From the NCBI RefSeq assembly GCF_000299035.1, contig NZ_JH921518.1, forward strand, positions 1,090,439-1,154,438: DNA of 64,000 nucleotides, written 5' to 3'. The notes under the pieces are model-generated. The model made no database searches and was not told the origin of the DNA. It saw only the letters and a program-made list of their open reading frames with translations. This stretch comes from Bacillus bingmayongensis (GTDB taxonomy: Bacteria; Bacillota; Bacilli; Bacillales; Bacillaceae_G). A program made the position numbers and the translations under genes. Below are positions 35,965-44,677 of the stretch, piece by piece. How positions within the stretch are numbered: the stretch's first letter is position 1; every line of letters starts with the position of its first letter.

Positions 35965-35977
35965 TGAGGTGCATTTC

Positions 35978-36868
35978 ATGTTATCATTTTTAAGAAAAGC
36001 AAAAAAAAAAGGAAAAGATTCCGTCATCTCTAGCTCTCAACTATTAGGGAATGAAGAAAGCTCAATTAAAAATAAAAGTGTAAAACCTACACTATACTTC
36101 CATCCATCTTGGAGTGAAATTGCACAAGAACAAAAATATATTTACCAATTCTTGAATAAAGATTTAGGAGATTTGCAAGAGAATCAAATCTCATTAGCTG
36201 GAATTGAAGCCGAAAAACAAAATGATGCTTATTATGTGACTACTTTTATTCGTAATACCGTTTCACAATCTATTAAACTCGAAACAATAACATTACAATT
36301 GCTGAATAAAGATGAACAACTGTGTGCACGTAAAGCATTCCATCTATCAGATTTAGGTGTTATTCCTGCAAATACAAATATGCCATGGGTATTTATATTC
36401 GAAACAGATACAATGACTGAGGCATGTTTATCCAAAGAAGATTGGCAACTGGTATTCGAATTGAAACCTGAACACAAGTTAGATTTGGACCCTACATGGG
36501 AAGCGCAATTAACAGATAATGCAAAAGAAAGATTGCAGAAAATAGTTGCAGATCTTACACCACCTGCTGAGAATGAGATTAATTTCTTAGGATTACAAAC
36601 GGAGCTCGAAGAAAGTGGTGAGTTACATGCAACAATGTTCATTCGAAATGGATATAATCAAAATGTAAAACTAGAAAAACTTCCACTGCATATTTCTGAT
36701 GCTTCTGGAGATGTCATTGCTAAAGGAATTTTTACATTAGCAAATTTTACACTAAAAGCGAATTCAACAAAACCTTGGACATTTACATTTCCTGCGAATT
36801 TATTAGTAAAAAAAGATATAGATTTATCTACTTGGAAAGCGTTTGTACCACAATCAAAAGAAAACTAA
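35978..36868 (+). CDS. slaP: S-layer assembly protein SlaP
   Basis: A 296-residue soluble protein with a basic N-terminus (MLSFLRKAKKKGKDS) and two similar halves: around residues 60-150 and 190-290 each contain a TxFIRNxxxQxxKLE block (TTFIRNTVSQSIKLE; TMFIRNGYNQNVKLE), so an internal duplication is visible. It matches the accessory Sec protein SlaP of B. anthracis, which cooperates with SecA2 for S-layer protein export. ATG 35978 is six bases after AGGTG and 13 bases after the secA2 stop, so they form one operon ended by a strong terminator. Confidence 0.9.
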   Translation: MLSFLRKAKKKGKDSVISSSQLLGNEESSIKNKSVKPTLYFHPSWSEIAQEQKYIYQFLNKDLGDLQENQISLAGIEAEKQNDAYYVTTFIRNTVSQSIKLETITLQLLNKDEQLCARKAFHLSDLGVIPANTNMPWVFIFETDTMTEACLSKEDWQLVFELKPEHKLDLDPTWEAQLTDNAKERLQKIVADLTPPAENEINFLGLQTELEESGELHATMFIRNGYNQNVKLEKLPLHISDASGDVIAKGIFTLANFTLKANSTKPWTFTFPANLLVKKDIDLSTWKAFVPQSKEN

Positions 36869-36906
36869 TCCTTCCCTAGCATACTTTCTTTGGTGACACA
36901 TCATAC

Positions 36907-36945
36907 AAAAAACAAGTCGTATTCTTTATACGACTTGTTTTTTTT
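36907..36945 (+). terminator. Terminator of secA2-slaP
   Basis: AAACAAGTCGTAT pairs with ATACGACTTGTTT and runs into eight T. Confidence 0.9.
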
Positions 36946-36959
36946 GTATGTAAAATGAC

Positions 36960-37328
36960 TTAACTCATTTGCAAATGCTCAATATAGTATTGCGCTTGTT
37001 CCTTACAAAGTGAGCCCAAATTTTTAAAACCTAAATTTTCAAGCTCATATAACTGTTCTTTTGTTGGATATTCATTTAATATTCGATTCATTTTTTCATT
37101 TACTTTCATTGCTAGCTCTTGATGAAAATCTGGGTGATTTTTTACTTCGTCATCGATTTGATCGAGCCACCTTGATTTTGTATACAAGTACTGTTTCCAC
37201 TGTTCAACAAATTGTTGCATATCAAATTTTTCTTCATTCCACTCGATTGACTTCATATATTCTGTAAAAGAAGCAACAATTGAACGTGTAATTCCAATTT
37301 TCACACCGTGTGGTAACTGTTTGTACAT
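36960..37328 (-). CDS. Conserved hypothetical protein, 122 aa
   Basis: A 122-residue soluble, mostly helical protein starting MYKQLPHGVKIGITRSIVAS. No catalytic motif is visible and the family is not recognised. The start is ATG 37328, seven bases after GGAGGG; the earlier TTG contains the SD. It is convergent with slaP and appears to be a single-gene unit. Confidence 0.65.
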   Translation of the reverse strand: MYKQLPHGVKIGITRSIVASFTEYMKSIEWNEEKFDMQQFVEQWKQYLYTKSRWLDQIDDEVKNHPDFHQELAMKVNEKMNRILNEYPTKEQLYELENLGFKNLGSLCKEQAQYYIEHLQMS

Positions 37329-37510
37329 CAAATTTCCCTCCAACTTAAAAATATCCCTTTCATCACTATAAATATTTTATTTTACATCCCCTCTTTTATG
37401 ATAGCACATCGCGTTTCAAAATGTGGATATGTTGCTAAAAAAATACATTCTACTTACTGCACACTGCATACAAAAAAGCGCCTTTCTTTTCAGAATGACG
37501 CTTTACAAAT

Positions 37511-38983
37511 CTATTTTTCTTTCACCATGTTTAACTTTTCTCTTTGCTCATCGTTTGCTAAACTGAGCAGTGTCTTTTCAATATGCGGTTGTACATGTTC
37601 AAGCGTTACACTCGCACCCATTTTCTCCGTATGATCCATAAAGTTTAATAACGCCATCGCTCCCGAAGTATCCATATAGTGCACGTCATTCAAGCGCAAC
37701 GTCAAATGAGATTTCACTTCTTGTAAAGAAGAAAAAATACGATCGACAGATAAGAAGGAAAGTGGTCCCTGAATCATATACATTTCCCCTTCTCCTTTTA
37801 CAATAGAAGCTTTCCGTTTCTTGCATTGCATCATGTATAGAATGAAAGAAAGTATTATACCGAACGCAACCGCAATCATTAAATCAAATTTCACTGTAAT
37901 CACCATCGTTAAAAGCATAACAACAACATCACCTTTTGGCGTGACATGCATCTTTTTCATACTATCCCAATCGAACATTCCAATACCTGTTAAAATTAAA
38001 ATACCCGATAATACCGCAAGGGGAATATATTGTACAACTGCACCAAGCCCCATAATGAAAATAAATAAAATGATGCTATGCATACAAGCTGACAATGCTG
38101 TTTTTCCACCGCTTCTTATATTCACAATAGACCTTACAGTTGCACCTGCTCCTGCTAATCCGCCAAACAAGCCACTCATAATATTCCCTATCCCTTGGCC
38201 AATCAATTCTTTATTACTTTTATGCCTTGTACCTGTTACATTATCCATTACAACGGATGTTAATAACGAGTCAATTGATCCTAGTAATGCGATACTAAGC
38301 GCCGGCAAAATAAGTTCTAGTACTGTCGATCCACTAAAAGATGGTACATGAAGAGAAGGCATCGCTTCTGGAATTGCTCCGATTTTTTCAATCATGTCGT
38401 TCAGAGGAATCGTTCCCAGAAAAGGTAATTGAATCGTAAGCCCTTGTAATACATGAGAAAATAACGGCAATGCCAGCGTAACCCCAACTAGTGCTATTAA
38501 ACTCGCCGGAATTGCTTTAATCCACTTCCCTGCAACAAGCATAACGAGAATTGTTAACAAAACAAGTAAAAAGCTATTTTTTACATGCTTCATCTCGCCC
38601 AAAATAATGATAAGTGCAATTCCGTTCATAAATCCTGAAACTACAGAATATGGAATATAACGAATGTACGAACCGAGCTTACATACACCAAATAAAATTT
38701 GAAATAACCCTGCCATCATAAATGCAAGAAAACTCGCCTCAAGTCCATACCTTGCAATAACCCCTGTCGCAATGACAGTAATGGGACCTGTAGGACCTGT
38801 TACTTGCCCTGCTGTACCGCCAAACAATGCTGCAAATAATCCTGCAAAAATGGCACCGTACAATCCAACTAATGCCCCTTCAGATGTCCCCGTTGCAGCA
38901 ATCCCAAATGCAATTGCAAGCGGCAGTGCAACAATTGCAACTGTAAAACCTGCTAGGCATTCCTTTGCTATTTTTTGAATCAT
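37511..38983 (-). CDS. SulP-family anion transporter with STAS domain
   Basis: A 490-residue protein of the SulP/SLC26 family. The N-terminal membrane core holds the marker stretches FTVAIVALPLAIAFGIAAT, GGTAGQVTGPTGPITV and SVVSGFMNGIALIII; a C-terminal STAS domain covers ~residues 405-480. Members carry bicarbonate, sulfate or dicarboxylates; the substrate here is not clear. SD GAGGTGAT precedes ATG 38983. The bcr1-like element starting at 39000 lies immediately upstream of the SD, so the native promoter has been moved or replaced. Confidence 0.86.
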   Translation of the reverse strand: MIQKIAKECLAGFTVAIVALPLAIAFGIAATGTSEGALVGLYGAIFAGLFAALFGGTAGQVTGPTGPITVIATGVIARYGLEASFLAFMMAGLFQILFGVCKLGSYIRYIPYSVVSGFMNGIALIIILGEMKHVKNSFLLVLLTILVMLVAGKWIKAIPASLIALVGVTLALPLFSHVLQGLTIQLPFLGTIPLNDMIEKIGAIPEAMPSLHVPSFSGSTVLELILPALSIALLGSIDSLLTSVVMDNVTGTRHKSNKELIGQGIGNIMSGLFGGLAGAGATVRSIVNIRSGGKTALSACMHSIILFIFIMGLGAVVQYIPLAVLSGILILTGIGMFDWDSMKKMHVTPKGDVVVMLLTMVITVKFDLMIAVAFGIILSFILYMMQCKKRKASIVKGEGEMYMIQGPLSFLSVDRIFSSLQEVKSHLTLRLNDVHYMDTSGAMALLNFMDHTEKMGASVTLEHVQPHIEKTLLSLANDEQREKLNMVKEK

Positions 38984-38999
38984 AAAAAATCACCTCGAT

Positions 39000-39157
39000 A
39001 TAAAGTGAAACTTTAATCAGTGGGGGTTTTCTTCATCCCCCACTGATTAATAGTTGAACCAATCAGGCATTTACCGGCAGTTCATCTCCTCCCTCCCTCA
39101 CTTCCTTGCTCTCACCGACTTCTGAGGTGGGAGTGTTACTGCCAGTTAATGCGGGGT
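39000..39157 (+). repeat. bcr1-like repeat abutting SulP gene
   Basis: Begins ATAAAGTGAAACTTTAATC, keeps the CAGTGGGGG hairpin, diverges at CAATCAGGCATTTACCGG, and ends TTAATGCGGGGTAA. It starts three bases from the SD of the minus-strand SulP gene. Confidence 0.75.
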
Positions 39158-39277
39158 AATGTCCACGTACCATTGTACCCTGTAAAAGATTATTTCGGCA
39201 GACGTTTTTACAAGAAACTATTTACAGTATCGTGAAGTAAACGTCTTCATACCTCTTTCTCTCTCTTTTTTCTAACT

Positions 39278-39305
39278 TTGGAAAGAGAAGCGACTGTGCT
39301 ATAAT
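39278..39305 (+). promoter_or_regulatory. Promoter of 156-aa gene
   Basis: TTGGAA (39278-39283), a 16-base spacer ending TGC, then TATAAT (39300-39305); it is an extended -10 promoter. Confidence 0.65.
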
Positions 39306-39343
39306 GAACAGATTAAATCTTTTACTATATATTTGGAGGCATT

Positions 39344-39814
39344 ATGCTAACTTTTGAAGAAAAATTATCGATTATCGAATCTTTCCCAGGGTTGGAAAGA
39401 AAGAACGTATCATTAAAACGTGTGAACTTTCACTTTGAAGAAAGTCGCTTAGACAAAAAGAACGTTGTTTATCATTTACATCCAAATGGTAATGGCTTTG
39501 TATACGCTAACGGTATTAGCGGTTATAAAACAGACGATAAAGGCATGGTTAACATCCGTGAATTTTCAGCAGACGAACTACGCTCATTAATTCAAAAATC
39601 AATTGAACTTCTATCTCAAGAGCCAGAAGAGGTAGTAGCACAGGCTGCACCTGCTAAAGAAGAAGAATGGCGCAATGAAGATGAACATATCCTTACTCTT
39701 ATCCAAGAAGACGATATGTGGAATGTGTACGCTGGTAGTAACTTAGACGGAACATTTAACTCTTATCCAGAAGCTGCAGAATACCTTGATGAAGAAGGTT
39801 TCTCGCGCAAATAA
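39344..39814 (+). CDS. Conserved hypothetical protein, 156 aa
   Basis: A 156-residue acidic soluble protein. An N-terminal part (~1-95; FSADELRSLIQKSIELL) is joined by an Ala/Glu-rich linker (~98-108) to a C-terminal segment (ILTLIQEDDMWNVYAGSNLDGTF) that may be a small beta-domain. No enzyme motif is visible; I do not recognise the family. TTTGGAGG precedes ATG 39344, and a clear promoter and terminator make it a monocistronic gene. Confidence 0.7.
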   Translation: MLTFEEKLSIIESFPGLERKNVSLKRVNFHFEESRLDKKNVVYHLHPNGNGFVYANGISGYKTDDKGMVNIREFSADELRSLIQKSIELLSQEPEEVVAQAAPAKEEEWRNEDEHILTLIQEDDMWNVYAGSNLDGTFNSYPEAAEYLDEEGFSRK

Positions 39815-39847
39815 AAAAATGCCTTTCCAAATTGGAAAGGCATTTTT
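39813..39847. terminator. Bidirectional terminator
   Basis: AAAATGCCTTTCC pairs with GGAAAGGCATTTT between convergent genes. Confidence 0.88.
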
Positions 39848-39848
39848 A

Positions 39849-41405
39849 CTATTTTTTAGCACCCTTTAACGATTCTCTAAGCACAAATTTCTGTAACTTC
39901 CCACTCGCATTACGAGGAAGTTCATCTGCAAATATGTAATGACGTGGACGTTTATAATCAGCTAATTCATCACTTTCTTTGCAATATCTTTCTAAATCCG
40001 CTGCCGTAATCTGTTCATCTTTTTTAACCACTACCGCAACAACACGCTCACCCCAGAGCTCATCTGGTTCACCAAGTACAGCCACATCTAATATGCCAGG
40101 ATGACTATGCAAGAAATCTTCAATTTCACGCGGATAAATGTTCACTCCGCCACTAATAACCATATCGTCAACACGATCTGCGACATACAGATAACCATCT
40201 TTATCAAAATAACCTAGATCACCCGAATGGTACCACCCTTTATACATGGATTTTGCGTTCGCTTCTTCACGATTATGATATCCTGCCATCATGGTTGGTC
40301 CACGTGAAATAATTTCTCCCACTTCATACGGTGGTAACACATCATCCGGTTCTGTCGGTCCCTCTTCGTTCGGCTTTACAATTCGAATTTCGTGACTAAA
40401 ACAAGGAGTTCCAGCTGAACCAGCTTTCGTAATTTGATCTTCTTCTACTAAGAATGCAATAACCGGACCCATCTCTGTCATTCCATAAATTTGAACAAGA
40501 TCAATATGCAGACGCTCTTTACATTCTTTTACAAGCGCTGGCGCCATCGCGGCTCCGCCGTATATCCCAATTTTCATCGTGCGAAGTTCATATTGTGATA
40601 AATCCTCTTGTAACATCATATTCCACATCGTTGGTGCCGCAAAGAATGTTGTGATTTTTTCCTTTTGAATTGTATGTAAAACCGTCTTTGTATCAAATTG
40701 GTGTAAAATGATATTTTTCCCGCCCACTTGAATTCTTGGTATAATACCAGCATTTAATTCACCGCAATGATATAACGGCGCGACTGCAAGTCCAATACTG
40801 TCACGGTTATATTTTAAGAAATACGTACAAATCATGCTATGTTCGGCCATGTCGCGATGACGGTGTAACACCCCTTTTGGATGACCCGTTGTACCACTTG
40901 TATAGAGCATGGAACAATAATCAGTTTCCTCAATAATAATATCAACCGCTTCAGATGAAGCTGCATTTACTTTTTCATGATAAGAAGCAGCGTATGAAGG
41001 CGCATCATCTTCTATGTACCAAAAAGAACTGTTTGGGAAATCTTGTTCAATGGCAGCAACCGTCTGTTCAACAGCTTTTTCAAATACAACGACTTTGGAG
41101 GATGCGTCCCTAAGGATGTAAGTTACTTCTTTCGCTTTTAAACGGAAATTAATCGGATTGAAAATCGCACCGATTTTAGCACAAGCAAGGTAAACGTTTA
41201 CAAATTCACGACAGTTATATAGATAAACAGATACGGTATCTCCTTTTTTCACACCTTCTGCAAGCAGAGCGTGCGCCGTTTTATTAATCTGTTCATCCCA
41301 TTCTTTATACGTCCAGCGAATATTCTTTTCTGGCTCTACTAACGCTTCTTTATTCGAATACTTGCCAACCGTTAAATCAAAAATCCTCCCAATCGTCATA
41401 TACAT
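39849..41405 (-). CDS. Fatty-acid/acyl-CoA ligase (ANL superfamily)
   Basis: A 518-residue adenylate-forming enzyme. Motifs: SMLYTSGTTGHPKGVLHRH (AMP-binding P-loop), IYGMTEMGP, GWYHSGDLGYFDKDGYLYVADR, and the catalytic Lys in RNASGKLQKFVLR. It activates a carboxylic acid with ATP and joins it to CoA; it resembles long-chain fatty-acyl-CoA ligases of the LcfB/YhfT kind, but chain length is not readable. A GGGGG stretch lies 11-16 bases before ATG 41405. It stands alone on the minus strand. Confidence 0.87.
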   Translation of the reverse strand: MYMTIGRIFDLTVGKYSNKEALVEPEKNIRWTYKEWDEQINKTAHALLAEGVKKGDTVSVYLYNCREFVNVYLACAKIGAIFNPINFRLKAKEVTYILRDASSKVVVFEKAVEQTVAAIEQDFPNSSFWYIEDDAPSYAASYHEKVNAASSEAVDIIIEETDYCSMLYTSGTTGHPKGVLHRHRDMAEHSMICTYFLKYNRDSIGLAVAPLYHCGELNAGIIPRIQVGGKNIILHQFDTKTVLHTIQKEKITTFFAAPTMWNMMLQEDLSQYELRTMKIGIYGGAAMAPALVKECKERLHIDLVQIYGMTEMGPVIAFLVEEDQITKAGSAGTPCFSHEIRIVKPNEEGPTEPDDVLPPYEVGEIISRGPTMMAGYHNREEANAKSMYKGWYHSGDLGYFDKDGYLYVADRVDDMVISGGVNIYPREIEDFLHSHPGILDVAVLGEPDELWGERVVAVVVKKDEQITAADLERYCKESDELADYKRPRHYIFADELPRNASGKLQKFVLRESLKGAKK

Positions 41406-41542
41406 GTCAAAATATGCCCCCTTTTCACTTTCATAAATCTATCATTTCGTGTATAAGTTGACATTTCCTCTACATTTTTACCTTCTTTTTCTGATCATTC
41501 TCGACACTGTTTTACAAATATATATCCATTTTGATTTTCAGG

Positions 41543-41684
41543 CATATAAGTATCTGCTATGAAAACAAAAGGAAATCCCCACTCGTTTCCTCCTTTTGTT
41601 CTCACTTGGCATGGGGCTAAATAAGGCACTGACCGCTTCTATGCACGGACGGATCCTCTCTTCCACCCACAAAGAAAGGTTTTT
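41543..41684 (+). repeat. Second dispersed repeat, well-preserved copy
   Basis: Begins TCTGCTATGAAAACAAAAGG, with AACAAAAGGA/TCCTTTTGTT forming a hairpin, then CACTTGGCATGGGGC, CTGACCGCTTCTATGCACGG and CCTCTC...AAAGAAAGG. The other copies are at 26098, 48730 and (minus) 53865. It fills the 340-bp gap upstream of the acyl-CoA ligase. Confidence 0.7.
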
Positions 41685-41746
41685 ATTTATAAAAAAAGAA
41701 ACTGAAACCTAAAGACCCGCAATATACGAACCTTTAGGCCAGCCTC

Positions 41747-43237
41747 TTAAGAGAATAGCTCTTTTAAAATTTCAAGCTTATCTTCTGTATATTTGATATA
41801 ACCATCATTATATGATTTCGGATCTTTCGGGTTTGCGAAATGTGTAATTGCCCCCGTTTTTGGATGAACAAATTTACTTGATGCACCGCAGCCAAGACCG
41901 ATAATAGATTGTACTTCTTCCATAATTACGATATTATAAATGCTTTCTTGCGATGGCATTGCGTAACCAACATTTTCTAAGTTACCTAAAATGTTCTTTT
42001 GGCGATATAAATAATATGGTACGTAGTTATGATTCTTCGTCCACTCTTCTGCCTCATGCATCATCGCTGTAATTTCTTCACGACCTGCTACTTTATATTT
42101 ACGCTTGTTTTGCGTCATTTCAGAAGCACGTTTAAATGATAATGTGTGAACTGTTAATGATTCTGGCATTAACTTTTCTGTTTCATCTAGCGTATGTTTA
42201 AAGATATCTAACCCTTCACCTGGAAGACCAATAATTAAATCCATATTAATATTGTTCATTCCCATTTTACGTGCTAAATGATACTTCTCAATCGTTTCTT
42301 CCACCGTATGATGGCGTCCGATTGCTTTTAACGTTTCTTGATGGTACGACTGTGGATTAATACTAATACGGTCAATGTTCCATTTATTTAGTACTTCTAA
42401 TTTTTCTGGTGTAATCGTATCTGGACGACCTGCCTCAACTGTTACTTCACGTACTTCTTTCACATCCGGGAACGATTGGTACATTTCTTCATACAACATA
42501 TCCATCTCTTCTGCTGTAATACTTGTCGGTGTACCGCCTCCGTAATAAATCGTTGTAACCTTAACACCTTTTTCCTTTAAGAACTTACCGATTTCACGAA
42601 CTTCATAGTGCAGACCGCCTAAGAAAGAATCAACAGATCCTTGACGTCCATTAATCGCATAAGCCGGGAATGTACAATACGCACATTTTGTCGGACAAAA
42701 CGGAATACCGATATAAATACTTACTTCTTCTTTCAAACGATATAAATCTGGAACAACTGCTAATTGGCAGTCAACAATGCGTTGCAGAAGCTCAATTTTT
42801 TCTTCATGAATTAAATAACTTTCACGAAGTTCTTTATGCGCTTCTTCTTTTGACATACCATTTTGCAGCATTTTGTGAAGAAGTTTCGTTGGACGTACTC
42901 CCGTTAAAATGCCCCAACTTTGCTCAATCCCAGTTAGCTGCTGTAAAACAGAAAGATACACATAAGAAACAACGTGCTTTACTTGTTTCATACGTTCTTT
43001 TTCTACTGTAAAGAAAGATAAATCTTTTTCAAACGTTTCTTCATATACATTGCCAGTTGCAACGTCTGTTAAACGAGCTGAAGCTGTCACATTTCCTTCT
43101 ATCTGTATTTCAACAATAAGATTTGCATCTTCTTTCTCAAATCCTATCGTGCTTTCCTCAAAAAATAAGCCGCTAATATTTTGCAGCGGACGTAAAAAAC
43201 GATCATCTTGTAACGTTTTAATTGAAATTAACAACAC
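41747..43237 (-). CDS. hemZ: Coproporphyrinogen dehydrogenase-like HemZ
   Basis: A 496-residue radical-SAM protein. The 4Fe-4S ligands are in GIPFCPTKCAYCTFPAYA (CX3CX2C), followed by IYYGGGTPTSITAEEM and the QSYHQETLKAIGRHHTVEET block. HemZ is the HemN-like protein of Bacillus, suggested to act in oxygen-independent haem synthesis. The N-terminal ~160 residues are the HemZ-specific extension, including RPLQNISGLFFEEST. TTG 43237 is used as start, five bases after AAAAGGTGAT. It ends at a strong hairpin. Confidence 0.9.
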   Translation of the reverse strand: MLLISIKTLQDDRFLRPLQNISGLFFEESTIGFEKEDANLIVEIQIEGNVTASARLTDVATGNVYEETFEKDLSFFTVEKERMKQVKHVVSYVYLSVLQQLTGIEQSWGILTGVRPTKLLHKMLQNGMSKEEAHKELRESYLIHEEKIELLQRIVDCQLAVVPDLYRLKEEVSIYIGIPFCPTKCAYCTFPAYAINGRQGSVDSFLGGLHYEVREIGKFLKEKGVKVTTIYYGGGTPTSITAEEMDMLYEEMYQSFPDVKEVREVTVEAGRPDTITPEKLEVLNKWNIDRISINPQSYHQETLKAIGRHHTVEETIEKYHLARKMGMNNINMDLIIGLPGEGLDIFKHTLDETEKLMPESLTVHTLSFKRASEMTQNKRKYKVAGREEITAMMHEAEEWTKNHNYVPYYLYRQKNILGNLENVGYAMPSQESIYNIVIMEEVQSIIGLGCGASSKFVHPKTGAITHFANPKDPKSYNDGYIKYTEDKLEILKELFS

Positions 43238-43330
43238 TTATCACCTTTTCATTTGTAAACTCTCTTTAGTTTACTTGAAGGGCGTTTTCAGGTCAATATA
43301 GAAGGTTTTTCCTTATTCCTTCTACTAAAT

Positions 43331-43374
43331 AAAAGGCACAAGAGATAGTATCATCCCTTGTGCCTTTTATTTTT
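43331..43374. terminator. Hairpin between hemZ and LPXTG remnant
   Basis: AAAAGGCACAAG pairs with CTTGTGCCTTTT and a T-rich run follows. On the minus strand it would end the LPXTG remnant; it lies upstream of hemZ. Confidence 0.75.
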
Positions 43375-43375
43375 A

Positions 43376-43603
43376 TCAAACTCTTTTAGTTATAAATCTC
43401 AAACGAATTCCTAACAGAATTAAGATACCGCCAAGAAGCGGAAGCCAATTCGTAGAATGACCTGTCGCTGGTAATTTTTGATCCCCATTAGAAGTTTGTT
43501 CACTTGATGATTTATCTTTATCCAAGTGTCCTTCTGATGAAGTTCCCGGTTTACCTGGTTCTTTTTCTTTTTCATTTTCTACTTCCACTTTGACTACATC
43601 TTT
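43376..43603 (-). pseudogene. C-terminal remnant of LPXTG wall-anchored protein
   Basis: The frame has no start codon with an SD and opens just after an in-frame stop (TAG 43606-43604). It reads KDVVKVEVENEKEKEPGKPG, a hydrophilic spacer, then LPATG, a hydrophobic helix (NWLPLLGGILILLGI) and a basic tail: a complete sortase sorting signal without the protein it should end. In B. anthracis a collagen-adhesin-like LPXTG gene lies in a comparable part of the chromosome; I infer that this is the tail of such a gene after a large deletion. It keeps its terminator. Confidence 0.7.
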
Positions 43604-43627
43604 CTAACAAATAACGGATTAAAAAAT

Positions 43628-43659
43628 GAAGAAACGTAGCTTAAAAGCTACGTTTCTTC
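43628..43659 (-). terminator. Terminator of HAD gene
   Basis: GAAGAAACGTAGCTT pairs with AAGCTACGTTTCTTC with a two-base loop, immediately downstream of the HAD gene on the minus strand. Confidence 0.75.
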
Positions 43660-43668
43660 AGTAATGCG

Positions 43669-44541
43669 TCATCGTTTATGAACCTGCGAATGATTTTTTA
43701 GAAATGGAAGTGGAAATTGCTTTCGAAAATGTTCTTTAATCATATACTCGACCCCATTTTCACTATTAGAACGAGTAATCCAATCTGCTGCTTGCTTCAA
43801 TGGAATAGGTGCATCTCCCATCGCAACTCCTAATCCAACACTCGTAATGACATCTAAATCTTCCAAACTATCTCCAATCGCCACCATTTCATTCAATTCT
43901 ATTCCAAGGTGTTCTCCTAATAATTGCAATCCTCTTAGTTTCGATACATGTAGCGGAAGAATTTCTGCCCTTCCCCCATCGGATTCTATATACTCGACAT
44001 TTTTAAACGCTTTTCTCAACGTTTTAAGCGCGCGTTCTCTTTCTCCTCTACTCGCAAAGACAACATCAATTTTCGGAGCTTCAACAGGCTGATCACGAAG
44101 TGTGTCACCTAATGAATCTACAAATTGAACAGGATAAAATAATGGATCCGTACTTGATAATACAGTGCGCGCAATTAAATTTGGTGTATTTTGCTCACGG
44201 TTACCAATAGAAAAACGTTCATGTGAAATACGGATATTACATTCAAAATGTTCAAGTACTTGCACGATATTAAACGTTTTCTCTTCTGATAATCGTTTTT
44301 GAACGAGTGGTTTATCTAATGACGCAGAAATAAAAGCACCGCTATGCGTAACTAATATGGAATCTAGTTTTAATGACTTTGCTATTTTATGAGCTGATTG
44401 AAAGTGCCGACTTGTAAACAGCGTAACATATACACCTTTTCGTTTCACAAAATCAATAGCTTCTCGTGTTCCTTTTGATATCTTCCCATTCTTCTGTAGT
44501 AGTGTCCCATCTATATTAAGAGCCAACAAGCGATAAATCAT
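43669..44541 (-). CDS. HAD superfamily (Cof-type) protein, altered nucleophile
   Basis: A 290-residue cytosolic protein of the Cof/IIB branch of HAD phosphatases (YkrA-like). Motif I reads LALNIDGTLL: the first Asp of the usual DxDGT, which is the phosphorylated nucleophile, is Asn here. The later motifs are intact (TSRHF for motif II, K in VSKLRGLQLL for III, MVAIGDSLEDLDVI for IV). Loss of the nucleophile suggests that it may bind rather than hydrolyse phosphates, or use another residue. ATG 44541 follows AGAGGAGG; the longer frame includes the SD. It is a single-gene unit. Confidence 0.84.
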   Translation of the reverse strand: MIYRLLALNIDGTLLQKNGKISKGTREAIDFVKRKGVYVTLFTSRHFQSAHKIAKSLKLDSILVTHSGAFISASLDKPLVQKRLSEEKTFNIVQVLEHFECNIRISHERFSIGNREQNTPNLIARTVLSSTDPLFYPVQFVDSLGDTLRDQPVEAPKIDVVFASRGERERALKTLRKAFKNVEYIESDGGRAEILPLHVSKLRGLQLLGEHLGIELNEMVAIGDSLEDLDVITSVGLGVAMGDAPIPLKQAADWITRSNSENGVEYMIKEHFRKQFPLPFLKNHSQVHKR

Positions 44542-44677
44542 GTCGTTTTCCCTCCTCTTAGCTGCTTTTACTCTATCCATAATTTATGAAATAAATTTAT
44601 TAATTAGAACGAGTTAGAATCCTCACCACAAATTTGGTTTAATATATACATATATCAGCAGTAAAGGAGCTACCAAT

